From NCBI GenBank assembly GCA_015490675.1, contig WFXI01000209.1, forward strand, positions 1 to 24,287: a DNA stretch of 24,287 nt, given 5' to 3'. Below the pieces are notes generated by a model that saw nothing but the letters and a program-made list of their open reading frames with translations, was not told where the DNA came from and searched no databases. Source of the stretch: Hydrogenothermaceae bacterium (GTDB taxonomy: Bacteria; Aquificota; Aquificia; Aquificales; Hydrogenothermaceae). Both the position numbers and the translations under genes were made by a program. Shown piece after piece: positions 15,189 to 23,610 of this stretch. Each line of letters starts with the position of its first letter. Position 1 is the stretch's first letter.

Positions 15189-15506
15189 ATGGAAAAAATT
15201 TTGGAAAAAATAGACCAGATTTGTGATGAATACAATTTCGAAAAACTTTACAGAGAAGATACAAAAGAACTCTGGATTACAGGCTATAAAGAAGATACAA
15301 AATTTGATTTATATATAAGACCTCAAAAAGATGGAAATATAAAGTTAGTTTTTGAAATTCCTCAAGAAAGAAAAGTATGCTTATTTTTAAATGAAGAAGA
15401 CACGATAAAAAGAATAGATAAAATTTTCTACGAAAATTACTATTTCCCTGAAAAAATAGAAAGAGAAGAAGTAACAGAGGGTATGCAAAGCTACGCTACA
15501 AACTAA
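15189..15506 (+). CDS. Protein of unknown function
   Basis: Not recognised. A 105-residue, Lys/Glu-rich soluble protein without signal peptide or membrane segment. An N-terminal amphipathic helix (MEKILEKIDQICDEYNF) is followed by alternating strands (ELWITGY, KFDLYIRP, IKLVFEIP), suggesting a small alpha/beta domain, and a C-terminal helix. It is supported as real by GAGGTAATA directly before the ATG and by its place between phhB (63 bases upstream) and ligA (14 bases downstream) on the same strand, with which it is probably cotranscribed. Confidence 0.6.
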   Translation: MEKILEKIDQICDEYNFEKLYREDTKELWITGYKEDTKFDLYIRPQKDGNIKLVFEIPQERKVCLFLNEEDTIKRIDKIFYENYYFPEKIEREEVTEGMQSYATN

Positions 15507-15520
15507 TAAGGGGATGCTAA

Positions 15521-17632
15521 ATGTATTCAAAAGAGCAAGAAGCAAAACTAATACAACTATCAAAAGAGCTATTAAATACAGATATCTCACAAATCAAAAC
15601 ACAAAATCAGGCAAAAGAAATAATAGAAAAACTAAGAGAAGTAATTAGATACCACGACTGGAGGTACTATGTTCTAGCAGACCCAGTAATCTCTGACTAT
15701 GAGTATGACAAGCTATTTCATAAATTAAAAGATTTAGAAGCAAAGTTCCCAGATTTAATAACACCTGACTCACCTACCCAAAGAGTCGCGAATGAATTAA
15801 TAAAGGAATTTCCAAAAGTCCAGCATTTAGCTCCTATGCTTTCTCTAGATAATTCCTATAACGAAGAAGATTTAAGAGAATTTGATAGAAGAGTTAGAGA
15901 AATAACAGGACTTAATCTTGTTGAATATTCAGTAGAGCCGAAATTCGACGGTGCAGGTATAGCACTTGTATATGAAAACGATTTATTTATTAGAGGCTCA
16001 ACAAGAGGAGATGGACAGGTAGGAGATGATATCACTCCAAATTTAAGAACTATAAAAAGTATTCCCCTTGTTGCAAATTTTTCTAAATACGGAATACACA
16101 AAATAGAAATAAGAGGAGAAGTTTTAATAAGAAAAGATGTATTTAAAAAACTGAATGAAGAAAGACTAGAAGAAGGATTACCTCCTTTAGCAAACCCAAG
16201 AAATGCTGCTGCAGGAACACTTAGACTACAAGACCCAAAAGAAGTTGCAAAAAGAGGATTAGAAGCTTTTGTTTATCAAATTACATATGCAACAGACAAA
16301 AATGGTAATAATCTACTTGGAACAAAAATAAAAAAACACAATGAAGCAATAAAAATGCTTTTTGAGCTTGGATTTAAGTCTCCGTATAAGGAAATAAAAG
16401 TTTGTAAAGGGATAGAAGAAGTTATTGATTACTGCAATTTATGGCAAGAAAAAAGAGATGATTATCCATATGAAATAGATGGAATGGTGGTCAAAGTAAA
16501 CGATATTTCCCTTTATGATATTCTTGGAGCAACTTCTCACCATCCAAGATGGGCTATCGCATATAAATTTAAGGCAAGACAGGCAACAACAAGAATTTTA
16601 AAAGTTGTCTTTCAGGTAGGAAGAACTGGAGCTATAACTCCTGTAGCAAAACTTGAGCCTGTTGAAATAGGAGGAGTTATTGTTTCCTCTGTATCTCTTA
16701 TAAATGAAGATTTTATCAAAGAAAAAGATATTAGAATTGGCGACTTAGTATTAGTAGAAAGGGCTGGAGATGTTATACCTTATGTAGTCAAAGTTATAAA
16801 AGAAGCAAGAACAGGAGAAGAAAAACCTATAGAATTTCCTAAAAACTGCCCTTCTTGTGGTTCACCTATTGTTAAACCTGTAGGAGAAGCAGTTTATAGA
16901 TGTGTAAATATAAATTGTCCTGCACAGGTAGTTGAAAGAATTAGACATTTTGCGTCTAAAGATGCAATGGATATAAGAGGACTTGGGGAAGCTACTGTAA
17001 AAAGATTTTACAAACTTGGAATTTTAAAATCTATTCCAGATATATACAGGCTACCTTTTGATAAGATTAAAAATCTAGAAGGTTTTGGAGAAAAATCTGC
17101 AGAAAATCTAAGAAAAGCTGTAGAAGAATCTAAAAATAGACCAATTTACAGATTGATATATGGACTAAGTATAAGATATGTAGGGCTTGCTACTGCAAAA
17201 ACCCTTGCAAAAGAAATAAAATGTGTAGAAAAACTTCAAAACTGGTCTGTAGAAAAGCTAATGACACTTCCAGACATAGGATATGTAGTAGCACATAGTA
17301 TATATGACTTTTTCCATAACGAACAAAACCTTAAAACAATTGAAGAATTAAAAAAATTAGGTGTAAAAACCTGCGAAGAAAAAGAAAAGCTAAAAGCAGA
17401 TAAACTACAAGGATTAACTTTTGTATTTACAGGGGAGCTTGAGTGCTGTTCAAGGAAAGAGGCTCAGGAAATAGTTGAAAGTTTAGGAGGGAAAGCTACA
17501 AACTCTGTAAGCAGGAAAACAAGTTATCTAGTAGTAGGTAAAAACCCCGGCTCTAAGCTACAAAAAGCTCAGAAACTCGGGGTAAAAATTATAAATGAAG
17601 AGGAGTTTTTAAAACTTATTGGAAAGGTTTAA
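15521..17632 (+). CDS. ligA: NAD-dependent DNA ligase
   Basis: Seals nicks during replication and repair using NAD+. The 703-residue protein (family about 670; roughly 30 extra residues at the N-terminus) has, in order, the Ia NAD-binding domain with YHDWRYYV and SDYEYD, the adenylation domain with catalytic K141 in EPKFDG, an OB fold, a four-cysteine zinc finger (C443, C446, C461, C466), helix-hairpin-helix repeats (GLGEATVKRFY, LEGFGEKSAENL, LPDIGYVVAHSI) and a C-terminal BRCT domain (about 627-703, LQGLTFVFTGEL). AAGGGG lies 8 bases before the ATG. The TAA stop overlaps the stop of the convergent globin gene. Confidence 0.97.
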   Translation: MYSKEQEAKLIQLSKELLNTDISQIKTQNQAKEIIEKLREVIRYHDWRYYVLADPVISDYEYDKLFHKLKDLEAKFPDLITPDSPTQRVANELIKEFPKVQHLAPMLSLDNSYNEEDLREFDRRVREITGLNLVEYSVEPKFDGAGIALVYENDLFIRGSTRGDGQVGDDITPNLRTIKSIPLVANFSKYGIHKIEIRGEVLIRKDVFKKLNEERLEEGLPPLANPRNAAAGTLRLQDPKEVAKRGLEAFVYQITYATDKNGNNLLGTKIKKHNEAIKMLFELGFKSPYKEIKVCKGIEEVIDYCNLWQEKRDDYPYEIDGMVVKVNDISLYDILGATSHHPRWAIAYKFKARQATTRILKVVFQVGRTGAITPVAKLEPVEIGGVIVSSVSLINEDFIKEKDIRIGDLVLVERAGDVIPYVVKVIKEARTGEEKPIEFPKNCPSCGSPIVKPVGEAVYRCVNINCPAQVVERIRHFASKDAMDIRGLGEATVKRFYKLGILKSIPDIYRLPFDKIKNLEGFGEKSAENLRKAVEESKNRPIYRLIYGLSIRYVGLATAKTLAKEIKCVEKLQNWSVEKLMTLPDIGYVVAHSIYDFFHNEQNLKTIEELKKLGVKTCEEKEKLKADKLQGLTFVFTGELECCSRKEAQEIVESLGGKATNSVSRKTSYLVVGKNPGSKLQKAQKLGVKIINEEEFLKLIGKV

Positions 17633-18054
17633 GCTGTTTTTTCCATATAAAGTTGTTTTTCTCTTTCTATTAAAACATCTGCAAGTAAATCGTAAGCTTT
17701 ATCCCAGGCATCCAAGACTTCTTGTGGAGGATTTAAAACTTCTTTTATAGCCGTTAATAAAGCGTCTTTCACAAGAGGATAATGCTCTGGTTTTACATTT
17801 GTTTCAACATGTTTTTGAGCCATTCTTTCAATAGCTTCATTTAAAGCATCTAGTCTATCAATATTTGCAGAATAAGCAAAAATAGCATTTGCAAGTCTTT
17901 TATACTGGTCTTGTGGAGCATTTTTAAATAGCTCTTTAGTTTCAGGATACTTAGAGAATAAAATCTCATACATCCTTGTTGTAATTTGTTCTCCCTTTTC
18001 TTTTATTAAAGGGGCTGTTGATTTGATAATTTCTTGAGTTTTTTGGTCTAACAT
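17629..18054 (-). CDS. Single-domain haemoglobin, Vitreoscilla/thermoglobin type
   Basis: A 141-residue globin aligned by eye to the haem domain of flavohaemoglobins, with no reductase domain. Proximal His is H82 (AQKHVETNV), Tyr B10 is Y28 (TRMYEILF) and Gln E7 is Q50 (DQYKRLANAI), the distal pair typical of NO-dioxygenating bacterial globins. The C-terminal IKEVL...LDAWDKAYDLLADVLI matches the H-helix region of Vitreoscilla Hb. It probably protects against NO or binds O2; with NorB in the same window, NO detoxification is a reasonable inference. AGGAG lies 9 bases before the ATG. Its TAA stop overlaps the ligA stop in TTAA, so the two convergent genes share two to three stop bases with no terminator between. 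Confidence 0.9.
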   Translation of the reverse strand: MLDQKTQEIIKSTAPLIKEKGEQITTRMYEILFSKYPETKELFKNAPQDQYKRLANAIFAYSANIDRLDALNEAIERMAQKHVETNVKPEHYPLVKDALLTAIKEVLNPPQEVLDAWDKAYDLLADVLIEREKQLYMEKTA

Positions 18055-18115
18055 AGGTCTTACTCCTAAAAATTTTTATATATTTAAGAGTCTAAAATAT
18101 TTAATTTCAGATAAA

Positions 18116-18131
18116 AATGAGAAAACTCATT
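18116..18131 (-). terminator. Possible terminator after the trmN6-like gene
   Basis: Stem AATGAG / CTCATT with a 4-base loop, 13 bases beyond the stop on the minus strand and followed there by TTTTAT. The stem is short. The same 89-base gap must hold the globin promoter, but no clear -35/-10 pair stands out. Confidence 0.45.
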
Positions 18132-18143
18132 GAAGTATAGTTT

Positions 18144-18869
18144 TTAAACAAATTTTTCAAGAATAAAATTAACTTCTTCAGAGTAAACTTTGTTTTTAGA
18201 GTCTTTGTAAACTATTAAAGGTTTTTCTATAGTTTCATTTCCAAGCTTTACACCTTTTTGAGCCTCGACTAAAAAATGAGTTGCTTTTTCATCTTTTGTT
18301 GGATAAATAAACCTTAATCTTTTAGGAATAAGATTATTTTGAGATAAATATAAAATTACTTCTGTAAACCTATAAACTGGGAAAACTGCAAAAAATTTTC
18401 CTTTATTTTTTAATAAATATGAAGACACTTTTATGAAATCTTCAATTGTAGCTTTTTCTTCACTTCTTGCAATTAAGAGATTTTCATTTTCGGTTTTATA
18501 TTCTTTTAGATATGGAGGATTTGTAATTACATAATCAAAGTATGAAGAAGGGAAAGTTTTCTTTAAAGAGTTGATATCTTCATTTAATAGTTTTACATTT
18601 AAATGATTTTCCTTAAATGTTTTCTCTGCAAGTTCATAAAACTGCTTTTGAATTTCAACAGCATAAAATTCTAAATCTGGATATTTTAAAGAAATTAAAA
18701 CAGGAATTATTCCACTACCTGTTCCTAAATCAATGATTTTTGCATTTTTTTTGTTTGTTTGAAAAAAATTAGAAAGAAGGACACTATCTAAGTTAAATCT
18801 ATATCCATTTTGTGGCTGATATATTAAAACCTTCCCCCGAATAAACGGGGTTAGGTGGTAGTTTTCCAA
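18144..18869 (-). CDS. trmN6: tRNA1(Val) A37 N6-methyltransferase-like (TrmN6/YfiC family)
   Basis: A 241-residue SAM-dependent N6-adenine methyltransferase. QPQNGYRFNLDSVLLS at the N-terminus is diagnostic of the YfiC/TrmN6 group. Motif I is DLGTGSG (47-53), the acidic loop is AVEIQ, and the catalytic motif is NPPY (117-120). Family members methylate A37 of tRNA-Val; distant members act on other RNA substrates, so the exact target is inferred. The start is TTG, placed one base after the TAA of atpC, with no separate ribosome binding site, so translation is probably coupled. Confidence 0.85.
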   Translation of the reverse strand: MENYHLTPFIRGKVLIYQPQNGYRFNLDSVLLSNFFQTNKKNAKIIDLGTGSGIIPVLISLKYPDLEFYAVEIQKQFYELAEKTFKENHLNVKLLNEDINSLKKTFPSSYFDYVITNPPYLKEYKTENENLLIARSEEKATIEDFIKVSSYLLKNKGKFFAVFPVYRFTEVILYLSQNNLIPKRLRFIYPTKDEKATHFLVEAQKGVKLGNETIEKPLIVYKDSKNKVYSEEVNFILEKFV

Positions 18870-18870
18870 A

Positions 18871-19284
18871 TTATACTTTTTGTTTAGATTCTTCTAAAAG
18901 TCTAAGTAAAGTCTCTGCTCTAAATTTTTGCTTTTCATATCTATCTTTTTCTTCTTCAGATAACTCTTCACTTTCAAGCTTGGCAGTAGCCTCTTCTAGA
19001 AGAGCAGTTTCTTTTTCTGCGTCTATCTTATCTAATTCGTATATTTCTTCAGCTAATATAATAACTTTATCCCCTGCTACATCTATTACTCCATATGTAG
19101 ATGCATATTCTACTGGCTCTTCACCTTCTTTTTCTATTCTTATTTTTCCAGGAATAACATTAGTTAAAACAAGCATATGATTTTCTAAGATACCCATTTC
19201 TCCATCTGCAGTATTTACAACAGTCTGATAAACATCACCACTATAAACTATTCCTTCAGGAGTAACTATTTCAAGTTTATACAT
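18871..19284 (-). CDS. atpC: ATP synthase epsilon subunit
   Basis: Central-stalk subunit of F1, which couples rotation and can inhibit ATP hydrolysis. It has 137 residues: an N-terminal beta-sandwich (about 1-85; MYKLEIVTPEGIVYSG, GEMGILENHM, YASTYGVIDV) and a C-terminal two-helix domain (about 86-137) rich in Glu and Lys. AGGAGG lies 11 bases before the ATG. It heads its own transcription unit with a promoter in the upstream gap: no atpD, atpG or atpA is adjacent, so the subunit gene is detached from the main atp operon. Confidence 0.93.
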   Translation of the reverse strand: MYKLEIVTPEGIVYSGDVYQTVVNTADGEMGILENHMLVLTNVIPGKIRIEKEGEEPVEYASTYGVIDVAGDKVIILAEEIYELDKIDAEKETALLEEATAKLESEELSEEEKDRYEKQKFRAETLLRLLEESKQKV

Positions 19285-19320
19285 TTATATAAAATCCTCC
19301 TAAAAACTTTAACTTATATT

Positions 19321-19349
19321 AGTTTACCATTTTTTAAATAAAACTTGAA
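19321..19349 (-). promoter_or_regulatory. Candidate atpC promoter
   Basis: On the minus strand TTCAAG (19349-19344), 17 bases, TAAACT (19326-19321), about 36 bases before the atpC start. It lies in the 123-base divergent gap between atpC and elbB. Confidence 0.4.
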
Positions 19350-19360
19350 AAATTTTTGAT

Positions 19361-19388
19361 TTGATTACACAATTTTTGTAGATAATAC
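19361..19388 (+). promoter_or_regulatory. Candidate elbB-operon promoter
   Basis: TTGATT, 16 bases, TAATAC on the plus strand, ending 19 bases before the elbB ATG. This would give a very short leader holding AAGGAGG. The hexamers are fair but not exact matches. Confidence 0.4.
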
Positions 19389-19407
19389 TTAAAAAGGAGG
19401 AGAGGCT

Positions 19408-20067
19408 ATGAAAGTAGGAGTTTTACTTGCTGGTTGTGGAGTATTTGATGGAGCAGAAATACACGAGGCTACATTAACATTATATTTCTTAGATAAAGCA
19501 GGAGTAGAAATAGTTTGCATGGCTCCAAATATTCCTCAAAAAGAAGTTATAAACCACTTAACTGGCGAAAAAATGAATGAAGAAAGAAATGTATTAGTTG
19601 AAGCTGCAAGAATTGCAAGAGGTAATATAAAAGATATAAATGATGTGTCTGCAGATGATATTGATGCTTTAATTATGCCTGGTGGATATGGTGTTGCTAA
19701 AAACTTTTCAAACTTCTTAGAAAAAGGGGCTGATGCAGAAGTTATCCCAGAAGTAAAAAGATTACTTGTTGAGATGTTTGAAAAAGGAAAACCAATTGGA
19801 GCAGTTTGTATTTCTCCAGTGATAGTTGCATCTGCATTAAGAGAAGCTAAAGCTAAATTAACCATTGGTAGTGATGAAGATGTTGCAAAAGCTATTGAAG
19901 CTATGGGACAACAGCATTTAGTATGTCCTGTATCAGAAGCTTTAGTAGATGAAGAACATAAAATAGTATCAACTCCTGCTTATATGGAAGGAAAAACTAT
20001 AAAAGATGTGGCAGAAGGTATTGAAAAACTTGTAAATGAAGTTTTAAGACTTGCTAAAGGAGGTTAA
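19408..20067 (+). CDS. elbB: ElbB-type DJ-1/PfpI superfamily protein (glyoxalase-like)
   Basis: A 219-residue class I glutamine amidotransferase-like protein. VGVLLAGCGVFDGAEIHE at the N-terminus, MPGGYGVAKN, and the nucleophile elbow GAVCISP (C134), with E17 as the acidic partner, are characteristic of ElbB, the enhancing lycopene biosynthesis protein. The E. coli protein has weak glyoxalase activity, and the cellular role of the family is unclear. AAGGAGG lies 9 bases before the ATG. It is the first gene of a long plus-strand operon, and its final codons contain the ribosome binding site of hom. Confidence 0.88.
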   Translation: MKVGVLLAGCGVFDGAEIHEATLTLYFLDKAGVEIVCMAPNIPQKEVINHLTGEKMNEERNVLVEAARIARGNIKDINDVSADDIDALIMPGGYGVAKNFSNFLEKGADAEVIPEVKRLLVEMFEKGKPIGAVCISPVIVASALREAKAKLTIGSDEDVAKAIEAMGQQHLVCPVSEALVDEEHKIVSTPAYMEGKTIKDVAEGIEKLVNEVLRLAKGG

Positions 20068-20068
20068 T

Positions 20069-21400
20069 TTGAAAGAAGTTAATGTTGCAATAGTTGGATA
20101 TGGAGTTGTTGGAAATGGTGTAGCTAAAATTCTTGAAGAAAAAAAAGAGCTTTTAAAAGATAAAACAGGAGTTTCAATAAATTTAAAAAAGGTATTCACT
20201 AGAAACTGGAATAAAAATTTTGCTTATCCTTTACCAGATGAAAAAAAAGCCTATTCTTTAGATGAAATATTAAATGATGAAGATATATCAATAGTTGTTG
20301 AACTTACAGGGGGAATTGACTTTCCCCTTGAACTTGCTTTAAAGGCTATAGAAAAAGGAAAACATATTGTAACTGCTAACAAAGCTTTACTTGCTGAAAA
20401 AGGAAAAGAAATATTTTTAAAAGCAGAAAAGGAAGGTATAAGAATAGGTTTTGAAGCGTCTGTTGCAGGTGGAATTCCTATAATAAGAGCTTTAAGAGAA
20501 GGTCTTGTAGCAAATGAAATTACAAAAATATATGGAATACTAAATGGAACTACAAATTACATATTAACTTCTATGCTAACAGAAGGGAAAGACTTTCAAA
20601 CAGCATTAAAAGAAGCACAGGAACTAGGATATGCAGAAGCAGACCCTACATTAGATATAAATGGAACAGATGCAGCACATAAAATTGCAATTTTAGCTTC
20701 TTTAGCGTATGGGGGTTTTGTAGATTTCTCAAAGGTTCATATAGAAGGAATAGAAAATATTTCTCTTTTAGATATAGAACTGGCAAAAGAACTTGGCTAC
20801 ATACTTAAATTAATAGCAATAGCAAAAAGCCATAATGGAGAAGTAGAAGTTAGAGTCCATCCTACATTTCTGCCTTCAGATAATCCTTTATCAAAAGTTG
20901 ATGGAGTATTTAACGCAGTTATGGTAGAAGGTGACGCTGTAGGAGAAACTATGTTTTATGGAAAAGGTGCAGGAAGTCTTCCAACTGCAAGTGCAGTAGT
21001 TAGCGATATTGTAGATATAGCAAAAAGTATATCAAACAACATAGGAAGAGAAATAGAAATTACATCTATGAACTGGAAACATAAAGATTTAAATTTAACA
21101 AAGGTAAAGGATTTTTATACAAGATACTATGTTAGATTTACAGTTCCAGATAAAACAGGAATTCTCGCAAAAATTTCTGCAATCTTCGCAAAATACAGCA
21201 TTAGTATTGCTGCTGTTCTACAAAAGGAAAAAGTAGTAAATAAAATGCAAGAAGAACTTCCAGAAGGAACAGTTCCGCTGGTAATATTAACTCATACAGC
21301 ATCAGAAAACAATCTCCAATCAGCAGTTAAAGAAATACAAGACAGTGGACTTATAGAAAAAGAGGCAATTATTATTAGAGTAGAAGATGAAGAAGATTAA
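20069..21400 (+). CDS. hom: Homoserine dehydrogenase
   Basis: Reduces aspartate semialdehyde to homoserine in threonine and methionine synthesis. The 443-residue protein has an N-terminal nucleotide-binding domain (VAIVGYGVVGNG, residues 6-17), the ANKALLA block, the catalytic region with GILNGTTNYIL and GYAEADPTLDINGTDAAHK, and a C-terminal ACT domain (VRFTVPDKTGILAKIS) for feedback regulation, probably by threonine. I start it at TTG 20069, where AAAGGAGG sits 5 bases upstream; an earlier in-frame TTG at 20051 would lie before this site. The start is one base after the elbB stop, and the last 14 bases overlap hepT. Confidence 0.95.
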   Translation: MKEVNVAIVGYGVVGNGVAKILEEKKELLKDKTGVSINLKKVFTRNWNKNFAYPLPDEKKAYSLDEILNDEDISIVVELTGGIDFPLELALKAIEKGKHIVTANKALLAEKGKEIFLKAEKEGIRIGFEASVAGGIPIIRALREGLVANEITKIYGILNGTTNYILTSMLTEGKDFQTALKEAQELGYAEADPTLDINGTDAAHKIAILASLAYGGFVDFSKVHIEGIENISLLDIELAKELGYILKLIAIAKSHNGEVEVRVHPTFLPSDNPLSKVDGVFNAVMVEGDAVGETMFYGKGAGSLPTASAVVSDIVDIAKSISNNIGREIEITSMNWKHKDLNLTKVKDFYTRYYVRFTVPDKTGILAKISAIFAKYSISIAAVLQKEKVVNKMQEELPEGTVPLVILTHTASENNLQSAVKEIQDSGLIEKEAIIIRVEDEED

Positions 21401-21839
21401 ACTAATCCTAGATGAAATAGATAAACATCTAGATACATTAGAATATGAGATAAAAAAAATCAAACAATTAGATTTAGAAGAAATAGACCTATTGAACTAC
21501 GAAAACATTATTATCTTGGATGCTTTTATCTTTAGATTTATAAAATTACAAAGTGCTATTGGGGAAAAACTTTTTCCTTCGTTTTTTGAATTTTTGACAG
21601 GTAAACCCTATACAGAAGCTTCGTTTATAGATATACTAAACACTCTTGAAAAGTATAACTTTTTAGAAAGTGCAGATAAATGGAATAAAATAAGAAAACT
21701 AAGAAATCAGTTTGTCCATATTTATCCTTGGGAGACAGAAGAAAAATTAGAAGCAATAAAAGAAGCTTTAAAAGAGTATAACTACATAAAAGAAACTTAT
21801 GAGAAGATAAAAATTTACTTAAATGAAAAAAACATATGA
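21387..21839 (+). CDS. hepT: HepT-like HEPN-domain toxin
   Basis: A 150-residue, all-helical HEPN-domain protein. The signature is RNQFVHIY: R106, N107, H111 and Y113 give RX4HXY, the HepT motif whose Arg and His form the RNase site and whose Tyr is the residue AMPylated by MntA. Together with the following nucleotidyltransferase gene it forms a HepT/MntA type VII toxin-antitoxin pair. The ATG lies 14 bases inside the end of hom and the coding region runs 17 bases into mntA, so the pair is translationally tied to a biosynthetic gene. AGAGTAGAAG precedes the start, a weak ribosome binding site. RNase activity is inferred from the motif. Confidence 0.8.
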   Translation: MKKIKLILDEIDKHLDTLEYEIKKIKQLDLEEIDLLNYENIIILDAFIFRFIKLQSAIGEKLFPSFFEFLTGKPYTEASFIDILNTLEKYNFLESADKWNKIRKLRNQFVHIYPWETEEKLEAIKEALKEYNYIKETYEKIKIYLNEKNI

Positions 21840-22140
21840 AAAAATTAGGCTTTCAGAAGAAGTTATTAATTTTATAATAGAAACTGCAAAAGAAATTTTT
21901 GGAAATGATATAAAAATCTGGATATTTGGCTCTAGAGCTAATATTGAGGCTAGAGGGGGAGACATAGATATTTACATAGAAGTAAAAAACTATAAGGATA
22001 TTTTTTCAAAAAAATTAGATTTTTTAGTCCAGCTTGATAAAAAAATAGGAGAGCAAAAAGTAGACCTTGTAGTTAAACCTTTTGATAATAATGATTTTAT
22101 TTCCAAAGAAGCAAAGGAAACAGGAGTAAGGATATTTTAG
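21823..22140 (+). CDS. mntA: MntA-like minimal nucleotidyltransferase antitoxin
   Basis: A 105-residue minimal nucleotidyltransferase of the pol-beta superfamily. The active-site pattern is complete: GS at 36-37 (IFGSRAN), DxD at 47-49 (GGDIDIYI) and the third acidic residue D81 (KVDLVV). In characterised HepT/MntA pairs this enzyme transfers AMP groups to the toxin's Tyr in RX4HXY and neutralises it. It starts inside the 3' end of hepT (17-base overlap), and its TAG stop abuts the ATG of the transporter gene. Confidence 0.85.
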   Translation: MKKTYEKIRLSEEVINFIIETAKEIFGNDIKIWIFGSRANIEARGGDIDIYIEVKNYKDIFSKKLDFLVQLDKKIGEQKVDLVVKPFDNNDFISKEAKETGVRIF

Positions 22141-23595
22141 ATGCTAAATTTTCTAAACTTTGAAAAAGAAAAACACAAAATAGGTTTAATTTTAGCACCA
22201 ACTTTAGCAATTTTATCTTACTTTTCCCCTTTAGATATACCTACAAATGCAAAACTTACCCTTTCTATAATGGTATTTTGTGGAATTTTTTGGTTTTTTG
22301 AAGTTTTACCTCTTGGAATAACTGCAGTTTTAGGAGTTTCACTGGCCGTTGTTTTTGGAGTTACATCTGCAAAGGAAGCCTTTGTTAGTCTTGGACATCC
22401 TGTTATTTTACTTTTTATTGGAAGTTTTTTAATTGCTAGAGCTATGACTAAACACGGCTTAGATAAAAGAATAGCTTTAAATCTACTTTCAAAAGATTTT
22501 TTTCTAAAATCTCCGTTTAGAATTTTATTTGGGTTTACATTAATCTCTTTCTTTTTATCAATGTGGATTTCAAATACAGCAACAACTGCAATGCTTCTTC
22601 CTTTAGCTATAGGAATTATTTACCTGTTTGAAAAAGAAGGGATAAAAGATGCAAAAAATTTTGGAGTATATCTCCTTTTAGCATTAGCTTACACTGCTTC
22701 AATAGGTGGAACAGCAACTCTTGTTGGAACACCTACAAATTTAGTAGGGGCTGGATTTTTAAAGGAGGTAGGTTATGAAATAGATTTTCTAAAATGGAGT
22801 TTAATTGCTTTTCCTGTTGCACTGGCTATGTTTATATTCTTGCTTTTATATATAAAACTACACATAAGAAAATTTTCCTTTGATTTTTCAAAGATAAAAC
22901 AAATTGTTTCTATAGAAAAAGAAAAACTACCAAAGCTTTCAAAAGGAGAAATCAATACACTTGTAATTTTTCTAATAACCGTATCTTTCTGGATACTTCC
23001 TGGAATTTTAAACTTATTAGGAAACAAAGAGTTATACAGGTTTTTTAAATCTCATCTACCTGAAGGAATTGTTGCTATTTTGGGAGCTATACTTTTGTTT
23101 TTATTAAAATCAGAAAAAGGAAAATCTACTTTAGATACAAATGATTTAAAGAATATAGATTGGGATACAGTTTTGCTTTTTGGAGGTGGTATAGCTTTAG
23201 GTAAGCTCATTGTTAAATCAGGTTTAGCTTCATATATTGGAAATTCTGTTGCTCATATTGTTCCTGCAGATTTAGCATTTTTATTTATTTTTTCAATAAT
23301 TTTATCAATGGTATTTTTAACGGAAATCAGTTCAAACACAGCGACGACAATAACTTTTGTTCCAATTATTATTGGAGCACTTCAAAGTATGAATATAGAT
23401 GTTTTTTATCCAGTGGTTGGAGTTATTATATCTGCTAGTTTTGCGTTTATGTTACCTATTGCAACACCTCCAAATGCAATTATTTATTCAAGTCGTTTAA
23501 TTAAAATTTCAAAAATGGTAAAATTAGGTTTAATTTTAAATATAGTCGGTGCATTTATAGTTAGTTTATGGGTTTTTATTTTAATGAATAACTAA
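22141..23595 (+). CDS. DASS-family (SLC13) anion or dicarboxylate transporter
   Basis: A 484-residue inner-membrane transporter with about 11-12 hydrophobic segments. It has two copies of the SNT motif on the re-entrant hairpins of divalent anion:sodium symporters, SNTATTAML (144-) and SNTATTITF (398-), and the following PIATPPNAII block near the C-terminus (cf. GTPTNLV in the first half). These mark the sodium- and substrate-binding sites of the SLC13/DASS fold. Likely cargos are C4-dicarboxylates, citrate or sulfate, but the sequence does not decide. It starts directly at the base after the mntA stop, with AGTAAGG about 10 bases upstream. Confidence 0.88.
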   Translation: MLNFLNFEKEKHKIGLILAPTLAILSYFSPLDIPTNAKLTLSIMVFCGIFWFFEVLPLGITAVLGVSLAVVFGVTSAKEAFVSLGHPVILLFIGSFLIARAMTKHGLDKRIALNLLSKDFFLKSPFRILFGFTLISFFLSMWISNTATTAMLLPLAIGIIYLFEKEGIKDAKNFGVYLLLALAYTASIGGTATLVGTPTNLVGAGFLKEVGYEIDFLKWSLIAFPVALAMFIFLLLYIKLHIRKFSFDFSKIKQIVSIEKEKLPKLSKGEINTLVIFLITVSFWILPGILNLLGNKELYRFFKSHLPEGIVAILGAILLFLLKSEKGKSTLDTNDLKNIDWDTVLLFGGGIALGKLIVKSGLASYIGNSVAHIVPADLAFLFIFSIILSMVFLTEISSNTATTITFVPIIIGALQSMNIDVFYPVVGVIISASFAFMLPIATPPNAIIYSSRLIKISKMVKLGLILNIVGAFIVSLWVFILMNN

Positions 23596-23610
23596 AGAGG
23601 AGGTAATTAA

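Noticed and set aside
15387..15590. Minus-strand hydrophobic frame of 67 codons across the 15189 gene and the ligA start
   Set aside because: Apparent hydrophobicity comes from the complement of Lys/Glu codons; the plus-strand genes have better ribosome binding sites and context.
20051..20068. Upstream TTG start for hom overlapping elbB
   Set aside because: It would put the AAAGGAGG ribosome binding site inside the coding sequence; the TTG at 20069 is correctly spaced.
22773..23027. Minus-strand frame of 84 codons within the DASS transporter gene, and 19536-19865 within elbB
   Set aside because: Antisense of well-supported genes, without a supporting start site or family.
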